In this document: piece by piece, positions 29,256 to 39,152 of the stretch
Numbering within the stretch: the stretch's first letter is position 1
Layout of the letters: the number at the start of each line of letters is the position of its first letter
NCBI RefSeq assembly: GCF_000015725.1
Contig: NC_008825.1
Coordinates: 496,001 to 560,000, forward strand
From: Methylibium petroleiphilum PM1
GTDB taxonomy: Bacteria > Pseudomonadota > Gammaproteobacteria > Burkholderiales > Burkholderiaceae_C
Reading direction: 5' to 3'
DNA: 64,000 nt
Notes under the pieces: model-generated
Database searches by the model: none
Told to the model about the DNA's origin: nothing
The model's input: only the letters and a program-made list of their open reading frames with translations
Made by a program: the position numbers and the translations under genes

Positions 29256-29878
29256 GCCGCGACGTCCTTCAGCACGACCACGGCCGCGCGTGCGCGGTCG
29301 AGGAAGTCGCGCTTGCTCTCGCCGGGCGTCAGCGGCGCCAGCGGCGCGCCGAAGGTCACCGAGCACAGGATGGGCACCGGCACCACCTCCCCCTTGGGCA
29401 TCACGCGCTGCACGTTGTCGATCCATGCGGGGATCAACTGCACCGTGGGGAACTGCTCGGCCAGGTGGTACAGGCCGCTCTTGAAGGCCTGCGGGTCGCC
29501 GCGGTTGCTGCGCGTGCCCTCGGGGAAGATCACCAGCGAGTCACCGCTTCGCAGGGCCTCGACGAGGGGCTCGAGCGGGTCCTGGTCGTCCGTGCGCTGG
29601 CGCGCCACGTAGACCGCGTTGAACACCTCGCGCGTGATCCAGTGGCGCAGCGGGCTGGCGGTCCAGTAGTCCTTCGCGGCGATCGGCCTCGTACGGGCGC
29701 GCAGGTCGCGCGGCAACGCGGCCCAGATCAGGACCCAGTCGAGGTGGCTCTGGTGGTTGGCGAAGTAGATGCGCTGCTCTGCCTTCGGCGGGCAGCCGTA
29801 CCAGTGCCCCTGCGCCCCGGTGATGAGCCGTGCCAGGAAGGACAGCAACAGGCCTACCGAGTCGGCGGCGGCGGACAT
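29252..29878 (-). CDS. 1-acyl-glycerol-3-phosphate acyltransferase (PlsC family)
   Basis: 208-residue acyltransferase making phosphatidate from lysophosphatidate. It has the catalytic HX4D motif in NHQSHLDW (about residue 41) and the substrate motif FPEGTRS (about 118), followed by a family-typical proline motif region. It overlaps the CdsA-like gene (ATGA), whose family uses phosphatidate, so the two probably act in sequence. Paralog of the main PlsC is likely; symbol withheld. Confidence 0.85.
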   Translation of the reverse strand: MSAAADSVGLLLSFLARLITGAQGHWYGCPPKAEQRIYFANHQSHLDWVLIWAALPRDLRARTRPIAAKDYWTASPLRHWITREVFNAVYVARQRTDDQDPLEPLVEALRSGDSLVIFPEGTRSNRGDPQAFKSGLYHLAEQFPTVQLIPAWIDNVQRVMPKGEVVPVPILCSVTFGAPLAPLTPGESKRDFLDRARAAVVVLKDVAA

Positions 29879-29929
29879 GGTCCCCTGCTATTCGGAGCAC
29901 GCGCCACGGGGCACCGCAGCCGGCCGTGC

Positions 29930-31525
29930 TCAGTGCCTGAAGTGACGCACACCTGTCAGCACCATCGCGATGCCGCGTTCGTTGGCGGCGGCGATCACCT
30001 CGTCGTCGCGCAGGCTGCCGCCGGGCTGGATGACGCTGCGCGCTCCGGCATCGGCCAGCACGTCGAGGCCGTCGCGGAACGGGAAGAAGGCGTCGCTCGC
30101 GACCGCCGAGCCGGCCAGGCTCAGGTCGGCGTGGCTGGCCTTGATGCTGGCGATGCGCGCGCTGTCGAGCCGGCTCATCTGGCCGGCGCCGACGCCGAGC
30201 GTCATGCCGTCGCCGCAGAACACGATGGCATTGCTCTTGACGAACTTGGCCACCTTCCACGCGAACAGCAGGTCGGCCAGCTGTCCGTCGGTCGGCGCCA
30301 GCTTCGTGACGACTTTCAGGTCCTGCAGTCCGAGCACGTGGTTGTCGGCGCTCTGGATCAGCAGACCCGAGCCGACGCGCTTGATGTCGTGCGAATTGAG
30401 GCCGCGCGACCAGGCGTCGGGCGCGTCGCGCTGCACGCCGTCGAGCGAGATCTGCAGCACGCGCGTGTTGGCCTTGGCGGCGAACACGGCGCGCGCCTCG
30501 TCGGTATAGCCGGGGGCGATCAGCACCTCGACGAACTGCTTCGCGATCGCCTGCGCTGCCGCGCCGTCGACCGGAACGTTGAAGGCGATGATGCCGCCGA
30601 ACGCGGAGGTCGGGTCGGTGCGGAAGGCCTTGCCATAGGCCTCGGCCGCGTTGGCGCCGAGGGCCACGCCGCAGGGGTTGGCGTGCTTGACGATCACGCA
30701 GGCCGGCCCGTCGACGGAAGCGTCGAAGCCTTTCACGCACTCCCACGCCGCATCGGCGTCGGCGATGTTGTTGTACGACAGCTCCTTGCCCTGCAGCTGC
30801 ACGGCGCTCACCAGCGAGCCAGGCGCCGGGTGCAGGTCGCGGTAGAACGCGGCGCTCTGGTGCGGGTTCTCGCCGTAGCGCAGGTCCTGCAGCTTGACGA
30901 AGCGGCCGTTGCTTTGCGCCGGGAACTCGGCGCGCGTGCCGTCGGGGCGCAGCGCCGACAGGTGGTCGCTGATGGCCGCGTCGTAGTTGCTGATGCGGTT
31001 GAAGGCCGCGACCGCAAGCGCGAAGCGCGTGCTCTCGCTCACCCGGCCGTCCTGCTGCAGGTCGGCCAGCACGCCGGCGTACTGCGAGGCGTCGGTCAGC
31101 ACCGCCACGTCCTTCCAGTTCTTGGCGGCCGAACGCACCATCGCCGGTCCGCCGATGTCGATGTTCTCGATCGCGTCCTCCAGCGTGCAGCCGGGCTTCG
31201 CGACTGTGGCCTCGAAGGGGTAGAGGTTGACCACCAGCAGGTCGATCGTCTCGATGCCGTGCGCGGCCAGCGAGGCCATGTGCGCCGGCAGGTCGCGGCG
31301 CGCCAGCAGGCCGCCGTGGATGGTCGGGTGCAGCGTCTTCACGCGACCGTCGAGCATTTCGGGGAAGCCGGTGTGGTCGGCCACCTCGGTGACCGGGAGG
31401 CCGCTGTCGGCCAGCAGCCTGGCCGTGCCACCGGTCGAGAGCAGCTTCACGCCCAGCGCATGCAGGGACCGGGCGAGTTCGACGATGCCGGTCTTGTCGG
31501 AAACGGAGAGGAGGGCGGTGGCCAT
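29930..31525 (-). CDS. purH: Bifunctional AICAR formyltransferase / IMP cyclohydrolase PurH
   Basis: 531-residue enzyme catalysing the last two steps of IMP synthesis. The N-terminal MGS-fold cyclohydrolase ([36 protein letters not shown]) covers about residues 1-190. The C-terminal formyltransferase has [10 protein letters not shown] and the catalytic KHANPCGVA motif. Length is normal. The ATG is set by [13 protein letters not shown]. It follows fis on the minus strand, the common betaproteobacterial arrangement. Confidence 0.98.
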   Translation of the reverse strand: MATALLSVSDKTGIVELARSLHALGVKLLSTGGTARLLADSGLPVTEVADHTGFPEMLDGRVKTLHPTIHGGLLARRDLPAHMASLAAHGIETIDLLVVNLYPFEATVAKPGCTLEDAIENIDIGGPAMVRSAAKNWKDVAVLTDASQYAGVLADLQQDGRVSESTRFALAVAAFNRISNYDAAISDHLSALRPDGTRAEFPAQSNGRFVKLQDLRYGENPHQSAAFYRDLHPAPGSLVSAVQLQGKELSYNNIADADAAWECVKGFDASVDGPACVIVKHANPCGVALGANAAEAYGKAFRTDPTSAFGGIIAFNVPVDGAAAQAIAKQFVEVLIAPGYTDEARAVFAAKANTRVLQISLDGVQRDAPDAWSRGLNSHDIKRVGSGLLIQSADNHVLGLQDLKVVTKLAPTDGQLADLLFAWKVAKFVKSNAIVFCGDGMTLGVGAGQMSRLDSARIASIKASHADLSLAGSAVASDAFFPFRDGLDVLADAGARSVIQPGGSLRDDEVIAAANERGIAMVLTGVRHFRH

Positions 31526-31572
31526 GGCGGTCGTGGAAGCGGGGTAGGGGCGGAAAACGGAGTACGGCGCGC

Positions 31573-31812
31573 TCAGGGCTTGATGAGCTTGTGCTCGAGC
31601 AACTTGCGCCGCAGGGTGTTGCGGTTGATGCCCAGCCACTCGGCGGCGCGTGACTGGTTGCCTTCGGCGTGCTGCATCACCACGTCGAGCAGCGGCTTCT
31701 CGACCACCTGCAGCACCATGTCGTAGATGTTGCGCGGATCGGCGCCGCGCAGGTCCTTGAAGTAGGCATCGAGGCCCTCGCGAATGCACGCGTCGATGTG
31801 CTTCTTGGTCAT
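31573..31812 (-). CDS. fis: Fis-family DNA-binding protein
   Basis: 79-residue nucleoid-associated regulator. The C-terminal helix-turn-helix [20 protein letters not shown] is that of Fis. The N-terminus is short. It sits between dusB and purH, overlapping the dusB stop by four bases, the dusB-fis coupling known widely in gamma- and betaproteobacteria. Confidence 0.94.
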   Translation of the reverse strand: MTKKHIDACIREGLDAYFKDLRGADPRNIYDMVLQVVEKPLLDVVMQHAEGNQSRAAEWLGINRNTLRRKLLEHKLIKP

Positions 31813-32858
31813 GCAGCCTCTTGTTCGAAGGACGGTTCGAGCGCCGCTGCTGCTTGCGGCAGCAGCTCATGCTCGACCCCGAGGGCATCGAAGAAATCGC
31901 CGACAGCGGCGACTTGCGCCTCGCAGCGCTCCAGTGTGTTCATTCGGGCGCGGAACAGGGCACCGCCCGGCAACGCGTGCACTGCCCAGCCGATGTGCTT
32001 GCGCGCGGTGCGCACGCCGGCGTATTCGCCGTACAGGCCGTAGTGGTCGTGCAGGTGTTCGATCAACCAGGCCTTGGCCTGCGCGGTACGCGGCGGCGGC
32101 AGGCGCTCGCCGGTGGCGAGGAAGTGCGCGATCTCGCGGAAGATCCACGGCCGCCCCTGCGCAGCGCGGCCGACCATCACCGCGTCGGCGCCGGTTGCGG
32201 CGAGCACGTCGCGCGCCTTCTCGGGCGAGTCGATGTCGCCGTTGGCGACCACCGGCACCTGCACCGCGGTCTTCACCGCGCGCACGGTGTCGTGTTCGGC
32301 CGAGCCGGCGTAGCCCTGCTCGCGCGTGCGGCCGTGCACCGTCAGCATCGCGATGCCGAGCGACTCGGCGCCGCGCGCCAGCGCCACCGCATTGCGGTTC
32401 TGCATGTTCCAGCCGGTGCGCATCTTCAGCGTCACCGGCACGCCGTGCGGCGCGCAGGCGGTGACCACCGCCTCGACGATGCGCAGCGCGAGCGACTCGT
32501 CGCGCATCAGCGCCGAGCCGGCCCACACGTTGCAGACCTTCTTGGCCGGGCAGCCCATGTTGATGTCGATGACCTGCGCGCCGCGGTCGATGTTGTAGGC
32601 GGCGGCCTCGGCCATCATCAGCGGCTCGGTGCCGGCGATCTGCACCGCGATCGGCGCGACCTCACCGTCGTGGTTGGCACGCCGCGAGGTCTTCAGGCTG
32701 TGCCAGAGTTCCTTGCGCGAGGTGACCATCTCGCTCACCGCATAGCCGGCGCCGAGCCGCTTGCACAGCTGGCGGAACGGTCGGTCGGTGACGCCCGCCA
32801 TCGGTGCCACGAACAGCCGGTTCGGGAGCTCGATCGAGCCGATGCGCAGGGGAGACAC
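31809..32858 (-). CDS. dusB: tRNA dihydrouridine synthase DusB
   Basis: 349-residue flavin enzyme reducing uridine to dihydrouridine in tRNA. It shows the N-terminal [12 protein letters not shown], catalytic Cys in [10 protein letters not shown], and FMN-binding [11 protein letters not shown] and [11 protein letters not shown]. The start chosen is GTG at 32858 ([13 protein letters not shown]): a -10 like TATACT on this strand at 32893-32888 makes longer readings from 32963 unlikely. It heads the dusB-fis-purH operon. Confidence 0.93.
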   Translation of the reverse strand: MSPLRIGSIELPNRLFVAPMAGVTDRPFRQLCKRLGAGYAVSEMVTSRKELWHSLKTSRRANHDGEVAPIAVQIAGTEPLMMAEAAAYNIDRGAQVIDINMGCPAKKVCNVWAGSALMRDESLALRIVEAVVTACAPHGVPVTLKMRTGWNMQNRNAVALARGAESLGIAMLTVHGRTREQGYAGSAEHDTVRAVKTAVQVPVVANGDIDSPEKARDVLAATGADAVMVGRAAQGRPWIFREIAHFLATGERLPPPRTAQAKAWLIEHLHDHYGLYGEYAGVRTARKHIGWAVHALPGGALFRARMNTLERCEAQVAAVGDFFDALGVEHELLPQAAAALEPSFEQEAA

Positions 32859-32965
32859 GGGAGGCGGTGTGCTTAAAAAGAGGGCAGAGTATAGCGGCGC
32901 GATCCGGGCAGGTCGGGCACCGATCGGTGGCGCTGCTTGCTGCGCTGCATCGACAATCCACATCG

Positions 32966-33448
32966 ATGGAGAGCTGGCTCGAATCGATGCTCGCCGTGCT
33001 CGCGTTGCCGAAGTTCGGCCTGAGCACGGTGTTCGTCGTCGCCTTCGTCTCGGCCACGCTGCTGCCGTTCGGTTCGGAGCCGGCGGTGTTCGGCCTGGTC
33101 AAGCTCGACCCGCAGTTGTTCTGGCCGGCCGTGCTGGTGGCCACCGCCGGCAACACGCTCGGCGGCGCGGTCACGTGGTGGATGGGTTACGGCGCCGAGC
33201 GTGCCTACGAGCGCGTGAAGCACAGGCCGGCCGACGCGCGCGTGCTGAAGTGGCTCGAGCGCTTCGGCCCGCCGGCCTGCCTGCTGAGCTGGCTGCCGGT
33301 GGTCGGTGACCCGCTGTGTGCGGTGGCTGGCTGGCTGCGGCTGCCGTTCTGGCCCTGCCTGCTCTACATGGCGATCGGCAAGTTCGCGCGCTACCTGACG
33401 ATGACGGCGCTGCTGCTGTGGGTGTTGCCGGGGCAGTTTCACCCCTGA
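32966..33448 (+). CDS. YqaA/DedA-like membrane protein
   Basis: 160-residue inner-membrane protein with about four hydrophobic segments and the SNARE-associated/DedA-like pattern: FGSEPAVFGL, NTLGGAVTWWMGYG, WLPVVGDPLCAVAGW. YqaA proteins are small DedA relatives thought to affect membrane lipid or proton balance; the precise role is unknown. It is divergent from dusB. Confidence 0.8.
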   Translation: MESWLESMLAVLALPKFGLSTVFVVAFVSATLLPFGSEPAVFGLVKLDPQLFWPAVLVATAGNTLGGAVTWWMGYGAERAYERVKHRPADARVLKWLERFGPPACLLSWLPVVGDPLCAVAGWLRLPFWPCLLYMAIGKFARYLTMTALLLWVLPGQFHP

Positions 33449-33473
33449 CGAGCGGTGCGCTCCGGCGCCGCCG

Positions 33474-34667
33474 TCAGGCCGTGAGCGCGGCGTCCAGCGC
33501 GTCGAGCGTCGTCTCGAGCCGGCGCAGCGCCTCGTTGGCGCGGCCGACCGGCGTCGGGCGCGTGTCGAGCAGCGTGCGCCGCGGGTCGTCGAGCGCGGCG
33601 CTCCAGCCGAGGCCGTGGCGAGCCAGCCGCGGGCCGAGTGCGGCGCGGCGCGCGCGCAACTGAGTCCGCGTGGCCTGGTAGGCGTGCTCGGCCATGCGGC
33701 GGCGCTGCGAGTAGCTGAACGGGTTGGTGAAGAACACCTTGGCGTCGCGCGCGTCGGGCTCGAACAGCAGGATGTCGGTGTCGGGGTGGAGTTGGTCGTA
33801 CTGGCGCAGGCCGAGCTCCATGCGCGAGCGGATCAGCGTGCGGAACGTCTGGCTCAGCACCTGCGGCAGGCCGCCGTCGACCAGCCGCGCCAGCGGCGCC
33901 CTGGCACCGTCCGCCGGCCTGTGCGCGTCGGCGGGGCTGTCGTAGGGCACCAGCGGATTCAGGCAGATCAGCAGGTCCAGGCCCTCGTCGAGCAGGACCG
34001 AGGCATGCAGCGTCTTGCGCAGCACGCCATCGACGTAGCAGCGGCCGTCGATCTCGACCGGCGGGAACAGTCCGGGCAGCGCGGCGCTGGCCTGCACGGC
34101 GAGCGAGATCGGCACGTGGTCGTGGCCCGGCAGGCCGAAGGGCCGGGCGTCGCCGCTGTCGAGGTCGACCGCCACCAGCACCAGCCGGCGCGCCAGCGTG
34201 CGGAAGTCGTTGCTGCGGCCGGGCGCGCCGAACACGCGGCTCAGGTGCTGGTGGACCGTGCGGTTGGAGAACAGGCCGGTCGGCATGGCGCGGCCGAGCT
34301 GGTCGAGCACCTGGCTGCGGGTGGCGAAGCCCAGCGCATAGTCCAGAGCCGCGCCGCCGGCCAGACCGGGCGCCCGCGCGAGGCGCTTCGCGAACTCGCC
34401 CCAGGCCGGCCGCATCAGCAGCGCGGGGTCGAACACGTCGTCCGGCGGCCCCTCGTTCTCGATGAAGGAGCGGCACAGCTCACGCGGCCCGATGCCGTTG
34501 GCCAGTCCGGCGGCCACGAAGCCGCCGGCCGACACGCCCACGTAGCCCTGGCACTGAGTGAGGCGCAGGCCAGTGATCGATTCCTCGAGCGCGCACAGTG
34601 CGCCGATCTCGTAGATCGCGCCCAATGGCCCGCCGCCGGCCAGCGCGAGACCGATGCGCGGCATCAT
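33474..34667 (-). CDS. Patatin-like phospholipase
   Basis: 397-residue putative lipid acyl hydrolase. The oxyanion loop GGGPLGAIYEIG follows the N-terminus, the nucleophile Ser lies in GVSAGGF (about residue 46), and the catalytic Asp is in YVDGVLR, a D-G-V variant of the usual DG[GA]. No signal peptide, so it is probably cytoplasmic or membrane-peripheral. A start at 34664 is equally possible. It overlaps the upstream secreted protein gene by four bases. Substrate unknown; PHA or membrane-lipid turnover is only a guess from the nearby phasin-like gene. Confidence 0.82.
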   Translation of the reverse strand: MMPRIGLALAGGGPLGAIYEIGALCALEESITGLRLTQCQGYVGVSAGGFVAAGLANGIGPRELCRSFIENEGPPDDVFDPALLMRPAWGEFAKRLARAPGLAGGAALDYALGFATRSQVLDQLGRAMPTGLFSNRTVHQHLSRVFGAPGRSNDFRTLARRLVLVAVDLDSGDARPFGLPGHDHVPISLAVQASAALPGLFPPVEIDGRCYVDGVLRKTLHASVLLDEGLDLLICLNPLVPYDSPADAHRPADGARAPLARLVDGGLPQVLSQTFRTLIRSRMELGLRQYDQLHPDTDILLFEPDARDAKVFFTNPFSYSQRRRMAEHAYQATRTQLRARRAALGPRLARHGLGWSAALDDPRRTLLDTRPTPVGRANEALRRLETTLDALDAALTA

Positions 34668-35158
34668 CGGAACTGGCAGCCACCGGGCTCGATGGCGCGG
34701 TTGGCGGCGTGGACGTAGGCGCTGCCGTTCCAGTGATAGACCGCCATGCAGCCGCCGGGGTTGGCGACCCCCAGGTCGGCGTAGCCGAGGTGTTCACCGC
34801 CGGTCGGCAGCACCTCCACGCCGGGCAGGAAGCCGAGCAGGTCGACCCACGCGCCGCCGGCGTTCTGCATGAACAGCGCGACGTTGCCGCCACGGGCCGG
34901 GCCGAAGCAGGGCGAGGACGCCAGGAACAGCAGCACTTCGTCGCGGCCATCGTGGTTGATGTCCAGCCGCTCGGTCTGCGGCTTCAGTGCCGTGGCGCAC
35001 GCCTCTCGGTAGTGCTCGTTGCCGCGGCGCTGCAGGCCGGCGGCCGCGAAGACCGCCGCCTCGTCGCTGCCGGGCGATGGGGCGGTCGCGCCGGTGGCCG
35101 GTCCGATCGGCGCGCCACCGATCAGGGCCGCCAGACCGAGGGCGAGTGGGGATCGCAT
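34664..35158 (-). CDS. Secreted protein with a calcium-loop (FG-GAP-like) motif
   Basis: 164-residue hypothetical protein, signal peptide about 1-25. The segment LDINHDGRDEVLLFLASS is a DxNxDG calcium-loop motif as in FG-GAP/VCBS-type repeats; cysteines occur in REACATAL, SSPCFG, GGCMAV and GGCQFR. No enzymatic motif is seen. It precedes and overlaps the patatin gene. Start ATG 35158 is chosen because it begins the hydrophobic leader; the frame upstream is Pro/Arg-rich noise. Confidence 0.65.
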   Translation of the reverse strand: MRSPLALGLAALIGGAPIGPATGATAPSPGSDEAAVFAAAGLQRRGNEHYREACATALKPQTERLDINHDGRDEVLLFLASSPCFGPARGGNVALFMQNAGGAWVDLLGFLPGVEVLPTGGEHLGYADLGVANPGGCMAVYHWNGSAYVHAANRAIEPGGCQFR

Positions 35159-35189
35159 CGGCGAAGGTGCGCGGCCCGGTGCGGCGCGC

Positions 35190-35738
35190 TCAGGCCGCGC
35201 GCTTGCGCGGAGCGGCGCGCTTGGCGGCGGCCTTGCGGGGTGCGGCGGCCTTCGCGGCCGTCTTGGCGGGTGCCGCCTTGCGGGCCGCAGGGGCCTTGGA
35301 CAGGCGGGCCACATTGGCACTGAGGGTGTCGATGCGATGGATCAGCGCATCGATGTCCTTGCTCGACGGCACGCCGAGCTTGCCCAGCGCCTTCGCGACG
35401 CGCTCCTCGAAGATCGATTCGAGCTTGTCCCACTGCTGGCCGGCGCGCGCCTGCACGTCGTCGGACAGCTTCGTCATGCGGTTGCTCACCTCACCCAGCT
35501 TCTCTTCCGCGGCCGCCTGGGTCCTGCGCTGGATCGAGACACCTTCCTTCACCAGCGACTCGAACACCTTGCCGCCTTCGCCCTGGGCCTTGGCGAACGC
35601 GCCGAGCCCGGCCTGCCAGATCTGCTGGGCCGAGTCCTTGACCGAGTTCGCGAGCTGGCTGTCGAACAGTTGTGCCATCGAAGGTGTGCCCGCGGCGGCA
35701 CTCTGCTTGTCCGCGAGTTTCTGCAGCTTCTTGACCAT
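35190..35738 (-). CDS. PHA granule-associated protein (PhaI/PhaF-like phasin)
   Basis: 182-residue protein: an amphipathic helical phasin domain (about 20-125, SQLANSVKDSAQQIWQAG...) and a histone-like Lys/Ala/Pro tail (about 140-182, repeated AAKAAAPRK-type units). This layout is that of PhaF/PhaI, which coat polyhydroxyalkanoate granules and, through the basic tail, touch DNA. Start MVKKLQKLADK at 35738; TATAGT at 35801-35796 could be its -10. It indicates PHA storage, although no synthase gene is in the window. Confidence 0.82.
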   Translation of the reverse strand: MVKKLQKLADKQSAAAGTPSMAQLFDSQLANSVKDSAQQIWQAGLGAFAKAQGEGGKVFESLVKEGVSIQRRTQAAAEEKLGEVSNRMTKLSDDVQARAGQQWDKLESIFEERVAKALGKLGVPSSKDIDALIHRIDTLSANVARLSKAPAARKAAPAKTAAKAAAPRKAAAKRAAPRKRAA

Positions 35739-35966
35739 GCTTGTGTTCCTTGTGGATCCGGCGCGGCGCTTCACAGCGAAGCCCTCGCCGGAGGCACTAT
35801 AGAAGCGCGGGCTAGAAGTCGCAGCCTAAAGGCGAGCGAATCGTCCGGGTGCATCAGGCGCCCCGGGAAAGTCCCGAGCGCGGCACGCGCTGCGGGGCGA
35901 TCGTGCACCGCCCGCGGTGGACAAGAATGAGCAGGCACCCGCGGCAGCAACAGCAAGGAGGATGGC

Positions 35967-37973
35967 ATGCAGTATTTCGTCACCGGGGCCACCGGCTTCA
36001 TCGGCAAGCGGCTGGTCAGGAAACTGCTCGACCGGCGCGGCTCGACCGTGCACTTCCTGTTGCGGCCCGAGAGCGAGGGCAAGCTGCCCGAACTGCTGGC
36101 CTACTGGGGCCTCAGCGGCGCTGCCAAGGCCCGCGCGGTGCCGGTCTACGGCGACCTGACGGCGAAGAAGCTGGGGGTGGCCGCCGATGCAATCAAGGCG
36201 CTGAAGGGTCGCATCGATGCGATCTACCACCTCGCCGCGGTCTATGACCTGGGCGCCGACGAGGCCGCGCAGGTGCAGGTCAACATCGAGGGAACGCGCA
36301 GCGCGGTGGAGTTCGCGCAGGCGATCCAGGCCGGGCATTTCCACCACGTCTCGTCGATCGCGGCGGCCGGGCTGTACGAGGGCGTGTTCCGCGAGGACAT
36401 GTTCGATGAAGCCGAGGGCCTGGACCATCCGTACTTCATGACCAAGCACGAGTCCGAGAAGATCGTGCGCAAGGAATGCAAGCTGCCGTGGACCGTGTTC
36501 CGCCCGGCGATGGTGGTCGGCGACTCCGCCACCGGCGAGATGGACAAGATCGACGGCCCCTACTATTTCTTCAAGCTGATCCAGCGCATGCGCCAGTTGC
36601 TGCCGCCCTGGATGCCGGCGGTGGGGCTGGAGGGCGGGCGCGTGAACATCGTGCCGGTGGACTTCGTCGTCGCGGCGCTCGACCACATCAGCCATGCGAA
36701 GCTGGAGCTCGACCGCAAGTGCTTCCACCTGGTCGACCCGGTCGGCTACCGCGTCGGCGACGTACTCGACATCTTCAGCAAGGCCGCCCATGCACCGAAG
36801 ATGAACCTGTTCGTCAACGCGGCGCTGCTGGGCTTCATTCCCAAGAGCGTGAAGAAGGGCCTGATGGCGCTGGCGCCGGTGCGCCGGGTGCGCAACGCGG
36901 TGATGAAGGACCTGGGGCTGCCCGAGGACATGCTGACCTTCGTCAATTACCCGACGCGCTTCGACTGCCGCGACACGCAGGCGGCGCTGAAGGGCAGCGG
37001 CATCGCCTGCCCCAACCTGAAGGACTACGCCTGGCGCCTGTGGGACTACTGGGAGCGCCACCTCGATCCCGATCTGTTCATCGACCGCAGCCTGCGCGGC
37101 ACGGTCGGCGGCAAGGTGGTGCTGGTCACGGGCGGCAGCTCGGGCATCGGCCTGGCGGCTGCCTGCAAGTTCGCCGAGGCCGGCGCGGTGACGGTGATCT
37201 GTGCGCGAGACGCCGACAAGCTCGACGAGGCCGTGAAGGAGATCAAGGCCTTCGCCGGCAAGGACGCCAAGGTGTTCAGTTACTCGGTCGACATCGCCGA
37301 CGAGGCCGGCTGCAAGAGCTTCCTCGAGGCACTGCACGCCGAGCACGGTGGCGTCGATTTCCTGATCAACAACGCCGGCCGATCGATCCGCCGCGCGATC
37401 GAGAACAGCTACGAGCGCTTCCACGACTTCGAGCGCACGATGCAGCTCAACTACTTCGGCTGTCTGCGGGTGACGATGGGCGTGCTGCCGGCCATGGTCG
37501 CCAAGAAGAAGGGCCACATCGTGAACATCAGCTCGATCGGCGTGCTGACCAATGCGCCCCGCTTCTCGGCCTATGTGGCGAGCAAGGCCGCGCTGGACGC
37601 GTGGACGCGCTGTGCGTCCAGCGAGTACGCCGACACCGGCATCAGCTTCACGACCATCAACATGCCGCTGGTGCGCACGCCGATGATCGCGCCGACCAAG
37701 ATCTACAACAACGTCCCGACGCTGGCACCCGAGGAGGCGGCCGACATGATCGCCCAGGCCTGCGTCTACAAGCCGGTGCGCATCGCCACGCGCCTGGGCA
37801 CTGCCGGGCAGGTGCTGCACGCGCTGGCGCCGCGCGTCGCGCAGATCGTCATGAACACCAGCTTCCGCATGTTTCCCGACAGCGAAGCGGCCAAGGGCGA
37901 GAAGGGCGCGAAGCCGCAGCTGTCGGCCGAGGCGGTGGCGCTGCAGCAGATGATGCGCGGCATCCACTTCTGA
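35967..37973 (+). CDS. Two-domain SDR reductase resembling fatty acyl-CoA reductases
   Basis: 668-residue fusion of two Rossmann reductases. Domain 1 (about 1-365) is an extended SDR with TGATGFIG at 6-13 and catalytic Tyr156/Lys160 (YFMTK). Domain 2 (about 380-600) is a classical SDR with TGGSSGIG from residue 388 and Tyr536/Lys540 (YVASK). Size and domain order match Marinobacter-type fatty acyl-CoA reductases that make fatty alcohols; this is family knowledge and the substrate is inferred. Ribosome site AAGGAGG. It is divergent from the phasin-like gene, fitting storage-lipid metabolism. Confidence 0.75.
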   Translation: MQYFVTGATGFIGKRLVRKLLDRRGSTVHFLLRPESEGKLPELLAYWGLSGAAKARAVPVYGDLTAKKLGVAADAIKALKGRIDAIYHLAAVYDLGADEAAQVQVNIEGTRSAVEFAQAIQAGHFHHVSSIAAAGLYEGVFREDMFDEAEGLDHPYFMTKHESEKIVRKECKLPWTVFRPAMVVGDSATGEMDKIDGPYYFFKLIQRMRQLLPPWMPAVGLEGGRVNIVPVDFVVAALDHISHAKLELDRKCFHLVDPVGYRVGDVLDIFSKAAHAPKMNLFVNAALLGFIPKSVKKGLMALAPVRRVRNAVMKDLGLPEDMLTFVNYPTRFDCRDTQAALKGSGIACPNLKDYAWRLWDYWERHLDPDLFIDRSLRGTVGGKVVLVTGGSSGIGLAAACKFAEAGAVTVICARDADKLDEAVKEIKAFAGKDAKVFSYSVDIADEAGCKSFLEALHAEHGGVDFLINNAGRSIRRAIENSYERFHDFERTMQLNYFGCLRVTMGVLPAMVAKKKGHIVNISSIGVLTNAPRFSAYVASKAALDAWTRCASSEYADTGISFTTINMPLVRTPMIAPTKIYNNVPTLAPEEAADMIAQACVYKPVRIATRLGTAGQVLHALAPRVAQIVMNTSFRMFPDSEAAKGEKGAKPQLSAEAVALQQMMRGIHF

Positions 37974-38018
37974 CGCGCGGCGAACGCGCCGCTCGGCCGG
38001 TTGCGGCCGGCGCAGATT

Positions 38019-39080
38019 TCAGTGCGCGTGGGGGCCCGGCTCATGGCCGTGGCGGTGGTCCTGGGTGGCGGTGAGTGATGCACCGCGGCAGCGATTGATC
38101 TCGATGGACACGTGCGCCAGGCCGGCCAGGCCGTCGAGCCGGTCGCGGTAGTGGTCGGCGGCAAGCGGCGTGTCGGCCACCAGCGTGGCCTGGCAGGCGA
38201 ACTGCGCATCGCCGACACGCCACAGGTGCAGGTCGGCCACGCGCGCGTCGCCGTCGGATTCGAGCTGCTCGCGCACCTGATGCGCGAGCGGATGGTCCAT
38301 CTCGCGATCGAGCAGGATCGTCGACGTCTGTCGCAGCAGGCCGAACGACCAGACCGCGATCAGCGCCGCGCCCAGCAGGCCGACGAGCGGGTCGACCCAC
38401 ACCCAGCCGGCGTACTTGCCGGCCAGCAGCGCACCGATCGCCAGCACGGAGGTGGCGGCATCGGCCAGCACGTGCAGGTAGGCGGCGCGCAGGTTCAGGT
38501 CCTTGCCGTCGGTGGCGGCATGGGCATGCTCCTGTCCGGTGTGTTCGACGGCGTGTGCGTGATGTGCGTGATGGTCGTGGTGGCCGTGATCGTGGCCGGT
38601 GTGCCCAGGGCCGGGCGCGTGATCGTGGCCGCCGTGCAGCAGCTTCGCGCACACGGCGTTGACGGCCAGCCCGATCGCGGCGACGACCAGCGACTCGTCG
38701 TAGGCCACCGGCTCCGGCGCCCACAGGCGCAGGCCCGACTCGACCGCGATGCCGATCGCCACCACGCCCAGCAGTACGGCGCTGGTGTAGGCCCCCAGCA
38801 CCTCGACCTTCCAGGGCCCGAGCGAGAAGCGGGCATCGCCGGCCCAGCGACGCGCCAGCGCATAGCTCAGCGCCGCCACGCCGATGGCGGCGGCGTGCGT
38901 GCCCATGTGCCAGCCATCGGCCAGCAGGGCCATCGAGTGCCACCACCAGCCGGCCGCGATCTCGGCGATCATCATCACGAGCGTGATGCCGATCACCCAG
39001 TGGGTACGCCGTTCGGCGGCCCCACGGTCGGCGGCGAAGTCGTGGCGGTGCTGCCAGGGGCTGAGGTCGTGCGCGTGCAT
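38019..39080 (-). CDS. Cation diffusion facilitator (DmeF/CzcD-type)
   Basis: 353-residue inner-membrane metal/proton antiporter exporting divalent cations such as zinc, cobalt or nickel. Six membrane helices, transport-site motifs LLADGWHMGTH (helix 2) and HVLADAATSVLA (helix 5), and a long His-rich cytoplasmic loop (about 150-190, many HD/HH pairs). The N-terminus MHAHDLSPWQHRHDF is also His-rich, as in DmeF. It follows the copper genes by 72 bases and may be cotranscribed. Confidence 0.9.
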   Translation of the reverse strand: MHAHDLSPWQHRHDFAADRGAAERRTHWVIGITLVMMIAEIAAGWWWHSMALLADGWHMGTHAAAIGVAALSYALARRWAGDARFSLGPWKVEVLGAYTSAVLLGVVAIGIAVESGLRLWAPEPVAYDESLVVAAIGLAVNAVCAKLLHGGHDHAPGPGHTGHDHGHHDHHAHHAHAVEHTGQEHAHAATDGKDLNLRAAYLHVLADAATSVLAIGALLAGKYAGWVWVDPLVGLLGAALIAVWSFGLLRQTSTILLDREMDHPLAHQVREQLESDGDARVADLHLWRVGDAQFACQATLVADTPLAADHYRDRLDGLAGLAHVSIEINRCRGASLTATQDHRHGHEPGPHAH

Positions 39081-39152
39081 GGGCCCTAGCTTAGCCGGCA
39101 GAGGCGCGGCCCGGTGGGCGGTGACCTCCGCCGTCGCGCGCTGTCGCGCGCC

